Part shown: positions 51,525 through 59,265 of the stretch, piece by piece
How the letters are laid out: every line of letters starts with the position of its first letter
Position numbering within the stretch: the stretch's first letter is position 1
Notes under the pieces: model-generated
What the model was told of the DNA's origin: nothing
What the model saw: the letters and a program-made list of their open reading frames with translations, nothing else
Database searches by the model: none
Origin: SXOA01 sp046153945
GTDB taxonomy: Bacteria > Planctomycetota > Planctomycetia > Pirellulales > Pirellulaceae
Direction of reading: 5' to 3'
NCBI GenBank assembly: GCA_046153945.1
Contig: JBJXFF010000002.1
Coordinates: 1 to 64,000 of the forward strand
Length of the DNA: 64,000 bases
Translations under genes and position numbers: made by a program

Positions 51525-51710
51525 TTACCAACTGGCCCGGCGCACACCGGGGATTGCTCCCTGGTCGGCCAGGTTCTTAAAGCAAATGCGGCAGATGCCG
51601 AACTTGCGATACACGGCGCGGGGCCGGCCGCACAACTTGCAGCGACGGCGGAGGCGCGTCGTGAACTTGGGGGTCAGCTTTGACTTGGCTACCTTGGATT
51701 TACTGGCCAC
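51525..51710 (-). CDS. rpsN: 30S ribosomal protein S14 type Z
   Basis: 61 residues: the short, zinc-binding form. CKLCGRPRAVYRKFGICRIC carries the two CxxC pairs, and the end is DQGAIPGVRRASW. It lies between rplE and rpsH as normal. Confidence 0.97.
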   Translation of the reverse strand: MASKSKVAKSKLTPKFTTRLRRRCKLCGRPRAVYRKFGICRICFKNLADQGAIPGVRRASW

Positions 51711-51736
51711 TGTGGTTCTGCCTTCTCAAAATCTTG

Positions 51737-52510
51737 TTACTTGCCTTTGCCGCTGGGAGCTTCCACAGCCTGGAACGGCATCCCGAGCATCGTAAGCAGC
51801 TCGCGCGATTCATCGTTGTTCGAATTCGTAATCACAATCGCAATGTTCATTCCTTGGACGCGGAGGAACTTGTCCGGGTTCAGTTCGGGGAACACCAATT
51901 GTTCCGCCAGGCCCAGGCTGTAGTTGCCGTTTCCGTCGAACGCATTCCGGTTGATGCCGCGAAAGTCGCGGACACGCGGGAGGGCGATGGAAATCAGCCG
52001 GTCCAAAAATTCATACATCCGCTGCTTGCGAAGCGTCACCATGCAGCCGATGGCTTGGTTCTCCCGCAAGCGGAAGGCAGAAACCGCCTGGCGGGACAAG
52101 GTCTGCACCGGCCTCTGGCCGGCAATCTGCCCCATCGCATCGACAGCGGTTTCCAAATACTTCTTTTCTTGGGTCGCTTCGCCGACCCCCATGTTGATCA
52201 CAATTTTCGACAGCCGCGGCAGCGAGTTGCGATTCTTGCGGCCCAGCTTTTCAGCCAGGGCGGGCAGAATCTCCTTCTCGTACTTCACCTGCAAGCGCGG
52301 CGGAGGAGCGGGGACGGCAAGTCCTTCCTCTCCCTTTTCCTTTTTGCTTTTACCCTTGGACTCTCCCTTGGCGGGCTTCTCACCCTTGGGCTGCTTCTCT
52401 GCCTTGGGGGCCTTCTCGGGCTTGTCACCCTTGGAGGCCTTTTCCGCTTTCGCGGCCTTGGGCGCAGCTTCGTCCTGGGCTTCGTTTTCGGGTTTTGGTT
52501 CTTTCGCCAT
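51737..52510 (-). CDS. rplE: 50S ribosomal protein L5 with charged N-terminal extension
   Basis: 257 residues from the ATG at 52510; a GTG three codons earlier is possible. L5 is about 180 residues and begins here near LQVKYEKEILPALAEKLGRK; LSKIVINMGVGEA and FDGNGNYSLGLAEQLVFPEL are its core blocks. The ~70 extra N-terminal residues are Lys/Ala/Glu/Pro rich (KAAKAEKASKGDKPEKAPKA). Such a tail is not known to me in L5; it could reach rRNA or another ribosomal protein. Palindrome copy E lies just upstream. Confidence 0.96.
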   Translation of the reverse strand: MAKEPKPENEAQDEAAPKAAKAEKASKGDKPEKAPKAEKQPKGEKPAKGESKGKSKKEKGEEGLAVPAPPPRLQVKYEKEILPALAEKLGRKNRNSLPRLSKIVINMGVGEATQEKKYLETAVDAMGQIAGQRPVQTLSRQAVSAFRLRENQAIGCMVTLRKQRMYEFLDRLISIALPRVRDFRGINRNAFDGNGNYSLGLAEQLVFPELNPDKFLRVQGMNIAIVITNSNNDESRELLTMLGMPFQAVEAPSGKGK

Positions 52511-52534
52511 GTTCGCCACTACTTAATATCTTCG

Positions 52535-52565
52535 GGTGGCACGCCCACGGCTTTGCGTGGGCGTG
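52535..52565 (+). repeat. 31-bp dispersed palindrome, copy E
   Basis: GGTGGCACGCCCACGG with CTTTGCGTGGGCGTG in the rplX-rplE spacer; the best match to the consensus. Confidence 0.75.
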
Positions 52566-52585
52566 AATCTTCTTCGCTCTGTTTC

Positions 52586-52927
52586 TTACTTCTCTTTAGT
52601 CTTGGCCGGGGACAACTGCCCGAGCCCCGCGCTGCACTTCCGGCAAAAACGTTCCTTGGAACCATCGCCCGCCACGCGGCTGCCGGTCCGAGACGCACTG
52701 TTGCAGCGCGAGCAGAACAGCAGCACGTTGGAAATCCGAATCGGCATTTCCTTGTTCAGCCGGCCCCCTTGCGGGTTCTTCTGGCTGCGCTTGACGTGTT
52801 TGTAAACGCGGTTCATCCCCTCGACGACAACCTTGCCGGCTGCGCGGTCGATCTTGAGGATCTTGCCGCGCTGGCCCCGGTCGTCGCCGGTGATCACTTC
52901 CACGATGTCATTAGTTTTCAGATGCAT
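52586..52927 (-). CDS. rplX: 50S ribosomal protein L24
   Basis: 113 residues. The KOW motif is in VEVITGDDRGQRGKILKIDR, followed by VEGMNRVYKHVK. The C-terminal part has two CxxC pairs (FCSRC, FCRKC), a zinc ribbon found in many L24 proteins. Its start overlaps the rplN stop (TAATG). Confidence 0.97.
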   Translation of the reverse strand: MHLKTNDIVEVITGDDRGQRGKILKIDRAAGKVVVEGMNRVYKHVKRSQKNPQGGRLNKEMPIRISNVLLFCSRCNSASRTGSRVAGDGSKERFCRKCSAGLGQLSPAKTKEK

Positions 52928-53295
52928 TACACCACCTCGCTCGCCAGGCTCACAATCTTCATGAATTTGCTATCACGCAGTTCGCGGGCCACCGCCCCGA
53001 AGATGCGAGTCCCGCGGGGGTTATTCTCCGCGTCGATAATCACCACGGCATTGCTGTCAAACTTGATGTAGCTGCCGTCCTTGCGGCGGGTCGGACTCTT
53101 GGTGCGAACCACCACTGCCCGCACAACCGCCTTCTTCTTAATTTCGCTGCCGGGGATGACGCTCTTGACGCTGCAAATAATGACGTCCCCAATGCCGGCG
53201 GTCCGCCGGCTAGAGCCGCCGAGCACCTTGATGCACATCACTTCTTTGGCACCGGTGTTGTCGGCCACCGCCATCCGGCTTTCTTGTTGAATCAT
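52927..53295 (-). CDS. rplN: 50S ribosomal protein L14
   Basis: 122 residues, standard size. MIQQESRMAVADNTGAKEVM and RGTRIFGAVARELRDSKFMK are diagnostic. Confidence 0.98.
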   Translation of the reverse strand: MIQQESRMAVADNTGAKEVMCIKVLGGSSRRTAGIGDVIICSVKSVIPGSEIKKKAVVRAVVVRTKSPTRRKDGSYIKFDSNAVVIIDAENNPRGTRIFGAVARELRDSKFMKIVSLASEVV

Positions 53296-53349
53296 GGCTG
53301 CTGCTCGCTTCCTGGGAAGTTACTCTGTTGCTCCGCGCTCTTGGAAAAC

Positions 53350-53625
53350 TTAAGTGGCCGCCACTTCCTTGACCGGCTGCTGCTTTCCCTTGGCGACCAC
53401 GCGCGTGAGCACCCATCGCTTGAGCTTGGAGATGGGGCGGGATTCTTCAATCTCCACCGTGTCTCCCATCTTGGATACGTTCTCGGCATCGTGGGCATAG
53501 CAAATCGTGCGGCGGCGCATCGTCTTGCCGTAAATCGGGTGCTTGACCATACGGGGGATCTCCACCCGCCGCGTCTGGTCCGCCTTGTCCCGCGTCACCA
53601 CGCCAATTGCAACTCGTTTCGCCAT
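53350..53625 (-). CDS. rpsQ: 30S ribosomal protein S17
   Basis: 91 residues. IGVVTRDKADQTRRVEIPRM, the HDAENVSKMGDTVEIEESRP block and ISKLKRWVLTRVV fit S17. Confidence 0.97.
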   Translation of the reverse strand: MAKRVAIGVVTRDKADQTRRVEIPRMVKHPIYGKTMRRRTICYAHDAENVSKMGDTVEIEESRPISKLKRWVLTRVVAKGKQQPVKEVAAT

Positions 53626-53672
53626 AACTATGCTCTCTGAAACTCCCTCGCTCGCGCGTCGGGCTAATAAAC

Positions 53673-53867
53673 TTATTTGCTCTTGCTGCGCATCGTCTGC
53701 AATGTCTTGATCCGGGCAATCGTCCGCCGATGGCTCCGCCGCTCGGTCGGCGCCTTGGTCGGTTCCGTCTGGGCCTTGATCCGCAGGCGGAACAAGGTCT
53801 GCTCGGTTTCCTTGAGCGTCAGCTCCAGCTGCTCGTCGCTCATGTCTTTGATTTCTTCAAACTTCAT
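53673..53867 (-). CDS. rpmC: 50S ribosomal protein L29
   Basis: 64 residues: MKFEEIKDMSDEQLELTLKE, then LFRLRIKAQTEPTKAPTERR and a basic end. It lies at the peptide exit tunnel, and its place between rplP and rpsQ is canonical. Confidence 0.96.
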   Translation of the reverse strand: MKFEEIKDMSDEQLELTLKETEQTLFRLRIKAQTEPTKAPTERRSHRRTIARIKTLQTMRSKSK

Positions 53868-53917
53868 GGCAATGACTCGCCCTACATTTTGCTAATCAAA
53901 CGTCCTACAAACCCTGC

Positions 53918-54334
53918 TTACGCCGGCCGCCGACGGACCATTCGCACCCGAACCGGCATCTTGTGAGCCAGGCGGGCAAAGCAAAGCTTCGCCTGCGGCT
54001 CGGTCACGCCAGCCAGTTCGAACAGGACCGTACCTTCCTTCACCACCGCGACCCAGTGGTCCGGCTCGCCTTTTCCTTTTCCCATTCGCGTTTCCAGCGG
54101 ACGGGATGTCACCGATTTGTGCGGGAAGATCCGGATGTACAGACGCCCTTCGCCGCGAACATATTGCTGGGCAGCAATACGTCCGGACTCAATCGTCGTC
54201 GCCTTGATCCAACCACCCTGCATCGCTTGCAGGCCAAAATCGCCGAAGACTACGCGGTTGCCACGGGTGGCCTTACCTTTTATACGTCCTCTTTGGCTTT
54301 TTCGGTGCTTCACTCGCTTGGGCATTAGCGCCAT
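53918..54334 (-). CDS. rplP: 50S ribosomal protein L16
   Basis: 138 residues from MALMPKRVKHRKSQRGRIKG; ATG at 54325 (MPKRV) is the alternative. QAMQGGWIKATTIESGRIAA and RPLETRMGKGKGEPDHWVAV are diagnostic. With either start it overlaps the end of rpsC by 53-62 nt in another frame, more than is usual for this gene pair. Confidence 0.96.
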   Translation of the reverse strand: MALMPKRVKHRKSQRGRIKGKATRGNRVVFGDFGLQAMQGGWIKATTIESGRIAAQQYVRGEGRLYIRIFPHKSVTSRPLETRMGKGKGEPDHWVAVVKEGTVLFELAGVTEPQAKLCFARLAHKMPVRVRMVRRRPA

Positions 54335-54983
54335 CGGAAGCGTCTCCCTCGTACATACCTTGATTGACCCACACTTGAACGCCGATGTTCCCCTGCGGAG
54401 TAGCGGCTTCGGTAAAACCGTAATCGATCTTCGCTCGCAAGGTCGAAAGAGGAAGGGAACCGGCGGTTGCCTTTTCGCACCGCGCCATTTCCGATCCACC
54501 GAGCCGACCCGCCAACTGAATTTTGATACCCTTCGCTCCCGCGTCCATCGTGGTTTCGATGGCCCTTTTGAGCGTCCGCCGGAAGCTCGATCGCTTGGCG
54601 AGCTGCTGGGCGATTTCCTCGGCCACCAGTTGCGCCATGATTTCCGGACGGGCAATCTCTTCAATTTTCAAATTCACGCGGCGGCCGGTCAGGTTCTGCA
54701 GCTCCTCCTGGAGCAGCTCCACCTCCTGGCCCTTTTTCCCGATAATCAAACCGGGCCGCGCCACAAACAAAATCACTTTGACTTCATCGCGAGTCCGCTC
54801 AATCTCAATCCGGTCAATTCCCGCGCTCTTGTACGGCTTGGTCGGATGATTCTTGATAAAGTTCCGCAGCCGGAAGTCCTCCACCAGCAGCGTGCCAAAC
54901 TCTTGTTTGTTCGCATACCAGCGGCTCTTCCAATCCCGCATGACACCCACGCGGAAGCCGATCGGATTAACTTTTTGACCCAT
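54273..54983 (-). CDS. rpsC: 30S ribosomal protein S3
   Basis: 236 residues. MGQKVNPIGFRVGVMRDWKS, the KH domain (PGLIIGKKGQEVELLQEELQ) and RRTLKRAIETTMDAGAKGIK are diagnostic. The C-terminus is an Ala/Lys-rich tail (ANAQASEAPKKPKRTYKR) coded within the overlap with rplP. Confidence 0.98.
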   Translation of the reverse strand: MGQKVNPIGFRVGVMRDWKSRWYANKQEFGTLLVEDFRLRNFIKNHPTKPYKSAGIDRIEIERTRDEVKVILFVARPGLIIGKKGQEVELLQEELQNLTGRRVNLKIEEIARPEIMAQLVAEEIAQQLAKRSSFRRTLKRAIETTMDAGAKGIKIQLAGRLGGSEMARCEKATAGSLPLSTLRAKIDYGFTEAATPQGNIGVQVWVNQGMYEGDASDGANAQASEAPKKPKRTYKR

Positions 54984-55042
54984 TTGCGTACTCGCTCAAT
55001 TTACTACTGTGAATCTCGCTTAGCTTCTATTCGCCTCGAACC

Positions 55043-55399
55043 TTACAGCTCGCTAATGTCTTCCAGTTGAACCGAAATGTGGGACGTGCGACGCAAAACC
55101 ATAAAGGCCTGACCGCGCGACATGGGACGAACCCGCTTGAACATCGGCCCACCATCTACCCGCACGTCCGTGATGACGAGCTGCTCCGCCTTGATGGACT
55201 TGCCGGGGTTTTGGTCCGGGTCCTGGGCGTTGCCTATGGCGCTTTTGAGCACCTTCTCGATCATCCTCGCACCCCGCTCCGGCTGGTAACGAAGGATGTC
55301 GAGAGCCTCGTCGGCGAACTTGCCCCGAATTAAATCGGCCACCAGTCGAACCTTGCGGGCGCTGATCCGGGCGTGTTTATGAATTGCTTTGAAAGCCAT
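55043..55399 (-). CDS. rplV: 50S ribosomal protein L22
   Basis: 118 residues. HARISARKVRLVADLIRGKF and the tunnel-loop block GGPMFKRVRPMSRGQAFMVL identify L22. Confidence 0.97.
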   Translation of the reverse strand: MAFKAIHKHARISARKVRLVADLIRGKFADEALDILRYQPERGARMIEKVLKSAIGNAQDPDQNPGKSIKAEQLVITDVRVDGGPMFKRVRPMSRGQAFMVLRRTSHISVQLEDISEL

Positions 55400-55455
55400 G
55401 ATTTTCTCTCCGATTTGCCGTAAGCCGCACGAAGCAGGTTACTACAAACTACTCG

Positions 55456-55737
55456 CTATTTCGCGGGTTCCTTTTTGGCCTTGCCGCCGTGGCCGCGGAA
55501 GGTCCGCGTAGGCGAGAATTCACCGAGCTTGTGTCCCACCATATCTTCCGTCACGAATACCTTCACATGCTGCTTGCCGTTGTGAACCATGAATGTCAGG
55601 CCGACAAACTCGGGCACAATGGTGCAGGCGCGGGCCCACGTTGTCACCGGCTCCTTGGAGCCAGTCTGCAGGCGAGCCTGCACCTTCTTGAAGACTTTGA
55701 AGTCTACGTACGGACCTTTTTTTGTGGACCTGCTCAT
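55456..55737 (-). CDS. rpsS: 30S ribosomal protein S19
   Basis: 93 residues. MSRSTKKGPYVDFKVFKKVQ and VGHKLGEFSPTRTFRGHGGK are diagnostic. Confidence 0.98.
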   Translation of the reverse strand: MSRSTKKGPYVDFKVFKKVQARLQTGSKEPVTTWARACTIVPEFVGLTFMVHNGKQHVKVFVTEDMVGHKLGEFSPTRTFRGHGGKAKKEPAK

Positions 55738-55772
55738 GCGTTATTCGCCAATATTCAAAAAAACCTGTTTCA

Positions 55773-56630
55773 TTACTTCATCTTGAGCTGACCGTACCGG
55801 CGCGACTTGCGGCGGCGGACAATCGCCGAGTTGGACGGCTTGCCGTGCTTCCGCGTCCGGCCACCCTTGGCGGGAACGCCGGTCGGGCTGACGGGGTGAC
55901 GACCACCCTTGGTCCGGCCTTCACCACCACCGTGCGGGTGGTCAATCGGGTTCATCGCGGTGCCGCGGACGGTCGGCCGAATGCCGAGCCACCGATTGCG
56001 GCCCGCTTTGCCAATGACCACGTTCATGTCGTCCGAATTGCCGACCTGGCCAATCGTGGCCCGGCAGCCAATCGGGATGCGGCGGATTTCGCCGCTCGGC
56101 AAGCTGATTTGCGCCCAGTCCGATTCGCGAGCCATCAGCGTCGCGCCCGTGCCGGCACTCCGGCAAAGCCGAGCGCCTCTCCCGGGGAGCATCTCGATAT
56201 TGTGAATCTGCACACCGACCGGCATCCGACCCAGCGGCATGCAATTGCCGACGGTGGGGGGAGCGTCGGGACCATTCTCCACCGTCTGGCCAACCTGCAA
56301 TCCGTCCGGAGCGATGATATACCGCTTCTCACCGTCGACATAGAACAGCAGGGCCACGCGGGCGTTGCGGTTCGGGTCGTATTGAATCGAGTTGACCTTG
56401 GCGGGGACGCCGTCCTTGTCGCGAATAAAGTCGACGATCCGGTACTGCTGCTTGTGACCGCCGCCACGATGGCGAACGGTGATCCGCCCCTGGTTGTTGC
56501 GGCCACCCTTCTTTTTTACGCGACGAAGCAGCGACTTTTCCGGCTTCGCACCCTTGGTCAGCTCTTTGAAGTCGCTGACGCTGGCGCCGCGGCGGCCGGC
56601 AGTCGTTGGTTTGTATTGACGAATTCCCAT
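55773..56630 (-). CDS. rplB: 50S ribosomal protein L2
   Basis: 285 residues from MGIRQYKPTTAGRRGASVSD at 56630; ten more codons upstream are open but out of family. GGGHKQQYRIVDFIRDKDGV and the peptidyl-transferase-region block RGTAMNPIDHPHGGGEGRTK are diagnostic. A diverged REP palindrome lies in the 57-nt spacer before it. Confidence 0.98.
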   Translation of the reverse strand: MGIRQYKPTTAGRRGASVSDFKELTKGAKPEKSLLRRVKKKGGRNNQGRITVRHRGGGHKQQYRIVDFIRDKDGVPAKVNSIQYDPNRNARVALLFYVDGEKRYIIAPDGLQVGQTVENGPDAPPTVGNCMPLGRMPVGVQIHNIEMLPGRGARLCRSAGTGATLMARESDWAQISLPSGEIRRIPIGCRATIGQVGNSDDMNVVIGKAGRNRWLGIRPTVRGTAMNPIDHPHGGGEGRTKGGRHPVSPTGVPAKGGRTRKHGKPSNSAIVRRRKSRRYGQLKMK

Positions 56631-56647
56631 GATTCTTTGCCTTTTAT

Positions 56648-56673
56648 GTGGCCTGCTCACTCCGCGAGCAAAC
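56648..56673. repeat. diverged REP palindrome in the rplW-rplB spacer
   Basis: GTGGCCTGCTCACTCCGCGA then GCAAAC resembles GTGGTCCGCTCGCTCCGCGA of the first RAYT unit. Confidence 0.45.
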
Positions 56674-56687
56674 GCTTCCGCTTACCC

Positions 56688-57032
56688 TTAGAAGAAGTCG
56701 ATCCGATGCTCTGCATTGAGCGTCACAATGGCCTTCTTCCAAGCCTTCGTCATTCCTTGTTTGAACTTATGGCGGCGGTGCTTTCCCTTGCGGGTCTGCG
56801 TCCGGACCTTTTCCACCTTCACGTTGAACAGGTCTTCCACCGCGCGGCGAACGTCATTCTTGTTCGCTTGCGTGTTGATCTCGAACGAATATTGGTTGTT
56901 TCGCGTGCTGCGGTGCATTCCCTTTTCAGTCACCAGCGGGCGCAGGATGACTTGATAGGATTCCAGCACCCGGCCGGTCGGTTCGACCGCGGGTGGGGCA
57001 GCTTCGGCAGTAGTTTTGGTGGGCTCGGCCAT
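56688..57032 (-). CDS. rplW: 50S ribosomal protein L23
   Basis: 114 residues. An extra ~20-residue start rich in Thr/Ala/Pro precedes the L23 core: ESYQVILRPLVTEKGMHRST, QANKNDVRRAVEDLFNVKVE and the loop RKGKHRRHKF. L23 sits at the tunnel exit and docks SRP and trigger factor. Confidence 0.96.
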   Translation of the reverse strand: MAEPTKTTAEAAPPAVEPTGRVLESYQVILRPLVTEKGMHRSTRNNQYSFEINTQANKNDVRRAVEDLFNVKVEKVRTQTRKGKHRRHKFKQGMTKAWKKAIVTLNAEHRIDFF

Positions 57033-57056
57033 AAATGTCCTACTTATTCAGTCGTG

Positions 57057-57689
57057 CTACTTCTTCTTCGCGCCAGCCGCGATGGCATCCAGGGCCGCCT
57101 TGGTGACGAGCATCTTCTTGGGAACCAGAATCGCCAGGGCATTCAGTTCCGCCACAGGCGAGACCGTCACGCGATCAATGTTGCGGGCGCTCTTATAGAC
57201 GTTCTGGTCCAGAGCGGCCGTGGTTACTAGCGTCGACTTGCCGGTCAGCTTCAGGGCCTTCAAAATCGTGGCCATTTCCTTGGTCTTGGGACCGGCGAAG
57301 GAGAGCTCGTCGATCACGACGATGTCCTCGCTGGCAATCCGCTTGGCAATCGCCATCCGCGTGGCGGACTGGATTGCCTTTTTCGGCAGCCGATAGGAAT
57401 AGTCGCGATTGGTGAGGGCGAAGATATGTCCGCCGCCTCGACGCAGACCGCTGCGACGGGAACCGGCGCGGGCGTTGCCCGTACCCTTTTGGCGATACAT
57501 CTTTTTCGTGGTGCCGGCGACTTCGCTGCGTCCCTTGGTCTTGTGCGTTCCCTGCCGGGCGCTCGCCTGGTACATGACCACGACGTCGTGCAGCAGTTGC
57601 TTGCTGATCTTGGGAGCAATCGCAGCGGGGTCGATTTCGTACTTCCCCACTTCGACGCCGGACTTGTTGTATATCGGTAGGCTTGCCAT
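57057..57689 (-). CDS. rplD: 50S ribosomal protein L4
   Basis: 210 residues. MASLPIYNKSGVEVGKYEID, the conserved loop GTKKMYRQKGTGNARAG-like block (TTKKMYRQKGTGNARAGSRR) and DPRNIDRVTV-like SARNIDRVTVSPVAELNALA fit L4. Confidence 0.97.
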   Translation of the reverse strand: MASLPIYNKSGVEVGKYEIDPAAIAPKISKQLLHDVVVMYQASARQGTHKTKGRSEVAGTTKKMYRQKGTGNARAGSRRSGLRRGGGHIFALTNRDYSYRLPKKAIQSATRMAIAKRIASEDIVVIDELSFAGPKTKEMATILKALKLTGKSTLVTTAALDQNVYKSARNIDRVTVSPVAELNALAILVPKKMLVTKAALDAIAAGAKKK

Positions 57690-57725
57690 GGCTATCTTTC
57701 GGTGCTGGACGCTCGCGAGGAACGA

Positions 57726-58424
57726 CTAACCGACTTTGTTCGTCTCCTGGATTACGATGTAACCACCGTTGGGGCCGGGAACCGAACCATTCAGGAGCAG
57801 CAGATTGTTCTCTTTGTCGACCTTGACCAGGCGGACGTTACGCATGGTGATGCGGGCGCTGCCGAACTGACCCGGCATCTTTTTCCCCTTCTTCATACGG
57901 CCACCACCTCGGTTGGCCGCCAGAGCGCCGGTGCCACCCATGTGACGGTGCACCTTTTTCACGCCGTGCGTCGCTCGCTGGCCGGCGAAGTTGTGCCGCT
58001 TCATGGCACCGGCGAAGCCGCGACCCTTGGAGATGCCGATGATATCGACCGCTTTGACATCGGTCATCGTTTCGACCGTAATGTCCTGGCCGACTTTGTT
58101 TTCGCCAGCGGCCCCACGAAGCTCGCGGATGAAGCGTTTTGGTTCAGAATTGGCCTTTTCGGCGGCCGTTACGCCTGCTGCTTCGCGGCGTTTTCCCCGT
58201 TTGCTGGAGAGGGCGGCGACATGACCACGTTCACTGCGGCTGGCGAGGCGGCGGGGCTTATCGAGAAAGCCGAGCTGCACTGCTTCGTAGCCATCGCGCT
58301 CCTGGGTGCGAACCTGGAGCACGCGACAAGGGCCGGCCTCTACGACCGTGACGGGGATGGCATTGCCAGCCTCATCATAAATCTGCGTCATCCCGACCTT
58401 GCGGCCGAGTATTCCCTTAGTCAT
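57726..58424 (-). CDS. rplC: 50S ribosomal protein L3
   Basis: 232 residues from MTKGILGRKVGMTQIYDEAG at 58424; the longer open frame lacks homology-like content. FAGAMKRHNFAGQRATHGVK and GRMKKGKKMPGQFGSARITM are diagnostic. The 125-nt gap to rpsJ could hold a leader or promoter. Confidence 0.97.
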   Translation of the reverse strand: MTKGILGRKVGMTQIYDEAGNAIPVTVVEAGPCRVLQVRTQERDGYEAVQLGFLDKPRRLASRSERGHVAALSSKRGKRREAAGVTAAEKANSEPKRFIRELRGAAGENKVGQDITVETMTDVKAVDIIGISKGRGFAGAMKRHNFAGQRATHGVKKVHRHMGGTGALAANRGGGRMKKGKKMPGQFGSARITMRNVRLVKVDKENNLLLLNGSVPGPNGGYIVIQETNKVG

Positions 58425-58549
58425 CGTGATTTCCCCGTGATCAGTTGCCTCGTGGGAACACAGGAGACTCTCCTGCTTTACCCGCACGGCTTCCAGTCAA
58501 TAGGTTTCTCGTGTGAAGTAATGGGCTCGTCGCCCTTGCTCAAATCCAA

Positions 58550-58873
58550 TTATCTCGTCGAAGCCTTGATCTTAATATCCACGCCAGCCGGCAGGCTGAG
58601 CTTGTTCAGGGCTTCAATCGTCTTGGCCGTGGCCTGGACGATGTCAATCAGCCGTTTGTGAGTCCGAATCTCGTACTGCTGGCGAGCCTTCTTATCGATG
58701 AAAGGACCCGACAGGACGGTGTACCGCTCGATCCGCGTCGGCAACGGAATCGGCCCGTGGACTTCGCTGTGAGTCCGCTTGGCCGTATCGACAATTTCCA
58801 AAGCGCTCTGATCCAGAATCGCGTGGTCATACGCTTCCATCCGGATCCGAATCACTTCTTTCGATGCTGCCAC
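58550..58873 (-). CDS. rpsJ: 30S ribosomal protein S10
   Basis: 107 residues. IRIRMEAYDHAILDQSALEI, GPIPLPTRIERYTVL and QYEIRTHKRLIDIVQATAKT are diagnostic. It is the first gene of the superoperon in this window; fusA, tuf, rpsL and rpsG are not upstream, so the str operon is separate here. Confidence 0.98.
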   Translation of the reverse strand: MAASKEVIRIRMEAYDHAILDQSALEIVDTAKRTHSEVHGPIPLPTRIERYTVLSGPFIDKKARQQYEIRTHKRLIDIVQATAKTIEALNKLSLPAGVDIKIKASTR

Positions 58874-59265
58874 AGTGCCATCCCCCTACGCGTTTCAAAT
58901 CCAGATTCACCCGTTTGAGGCGGGAAAACCCGGCTAATTTCAGACAAATTGCGACCACCCGGCGAAAGGTTCGTCAGGTGGGAAGCTCATGAGTTTAGGC
59001 AAAGCGGAAAGTTGGGTCAATGGGCGGAAAGCCCTGATTTGCAAATTCCGATGAGAAGTTTCTCGATCAAGACCCCAGAAGAACTCAAAGTCGCTTGGTA
59101 GTAATTCTGTAAACGTCCGGCGCACCAGCAGGTAGTCCGAGCGCGGTCGCTTGGGCGGAATTGCGGGAGACGATCCAGAAATCGACTTTTGTCGCGAGAG
59201 TCCCTACAATCTCAGGAGGTGGATTGCACGTTCTCATCCTATCCTATGCCACGAGGAATTTCCCC
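58874..59265. other. divergent intergenic region between rpsJ and the peptidase gene
   Basis: 392 bp without a supported gene; a 61-codon minus-strand frame (58940-59125) shows nothing recognisable. Expected to contain the promoter of the ribosomal superoperon on the minus strand and that of the peptidase on the plus strand. Confidence 0.5.

Noticed and set aside
51680..53071. 463-codon plus-strand frame over rplE, rplX and rplN
   Set aside because: Crosses three real ribosomal genes in antisense; no domain.
54335..54664. Longer N-terminus for L16
   Set aside because: The extra residues are the antisense-like shadow of rpsC; L16 homology begins at MALMPKR.
58940..59125. 61-codon minus-strand frame upstream of rpsJ
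   Set aside because: No support beyond length; lies where the superoperon promoter is expected.
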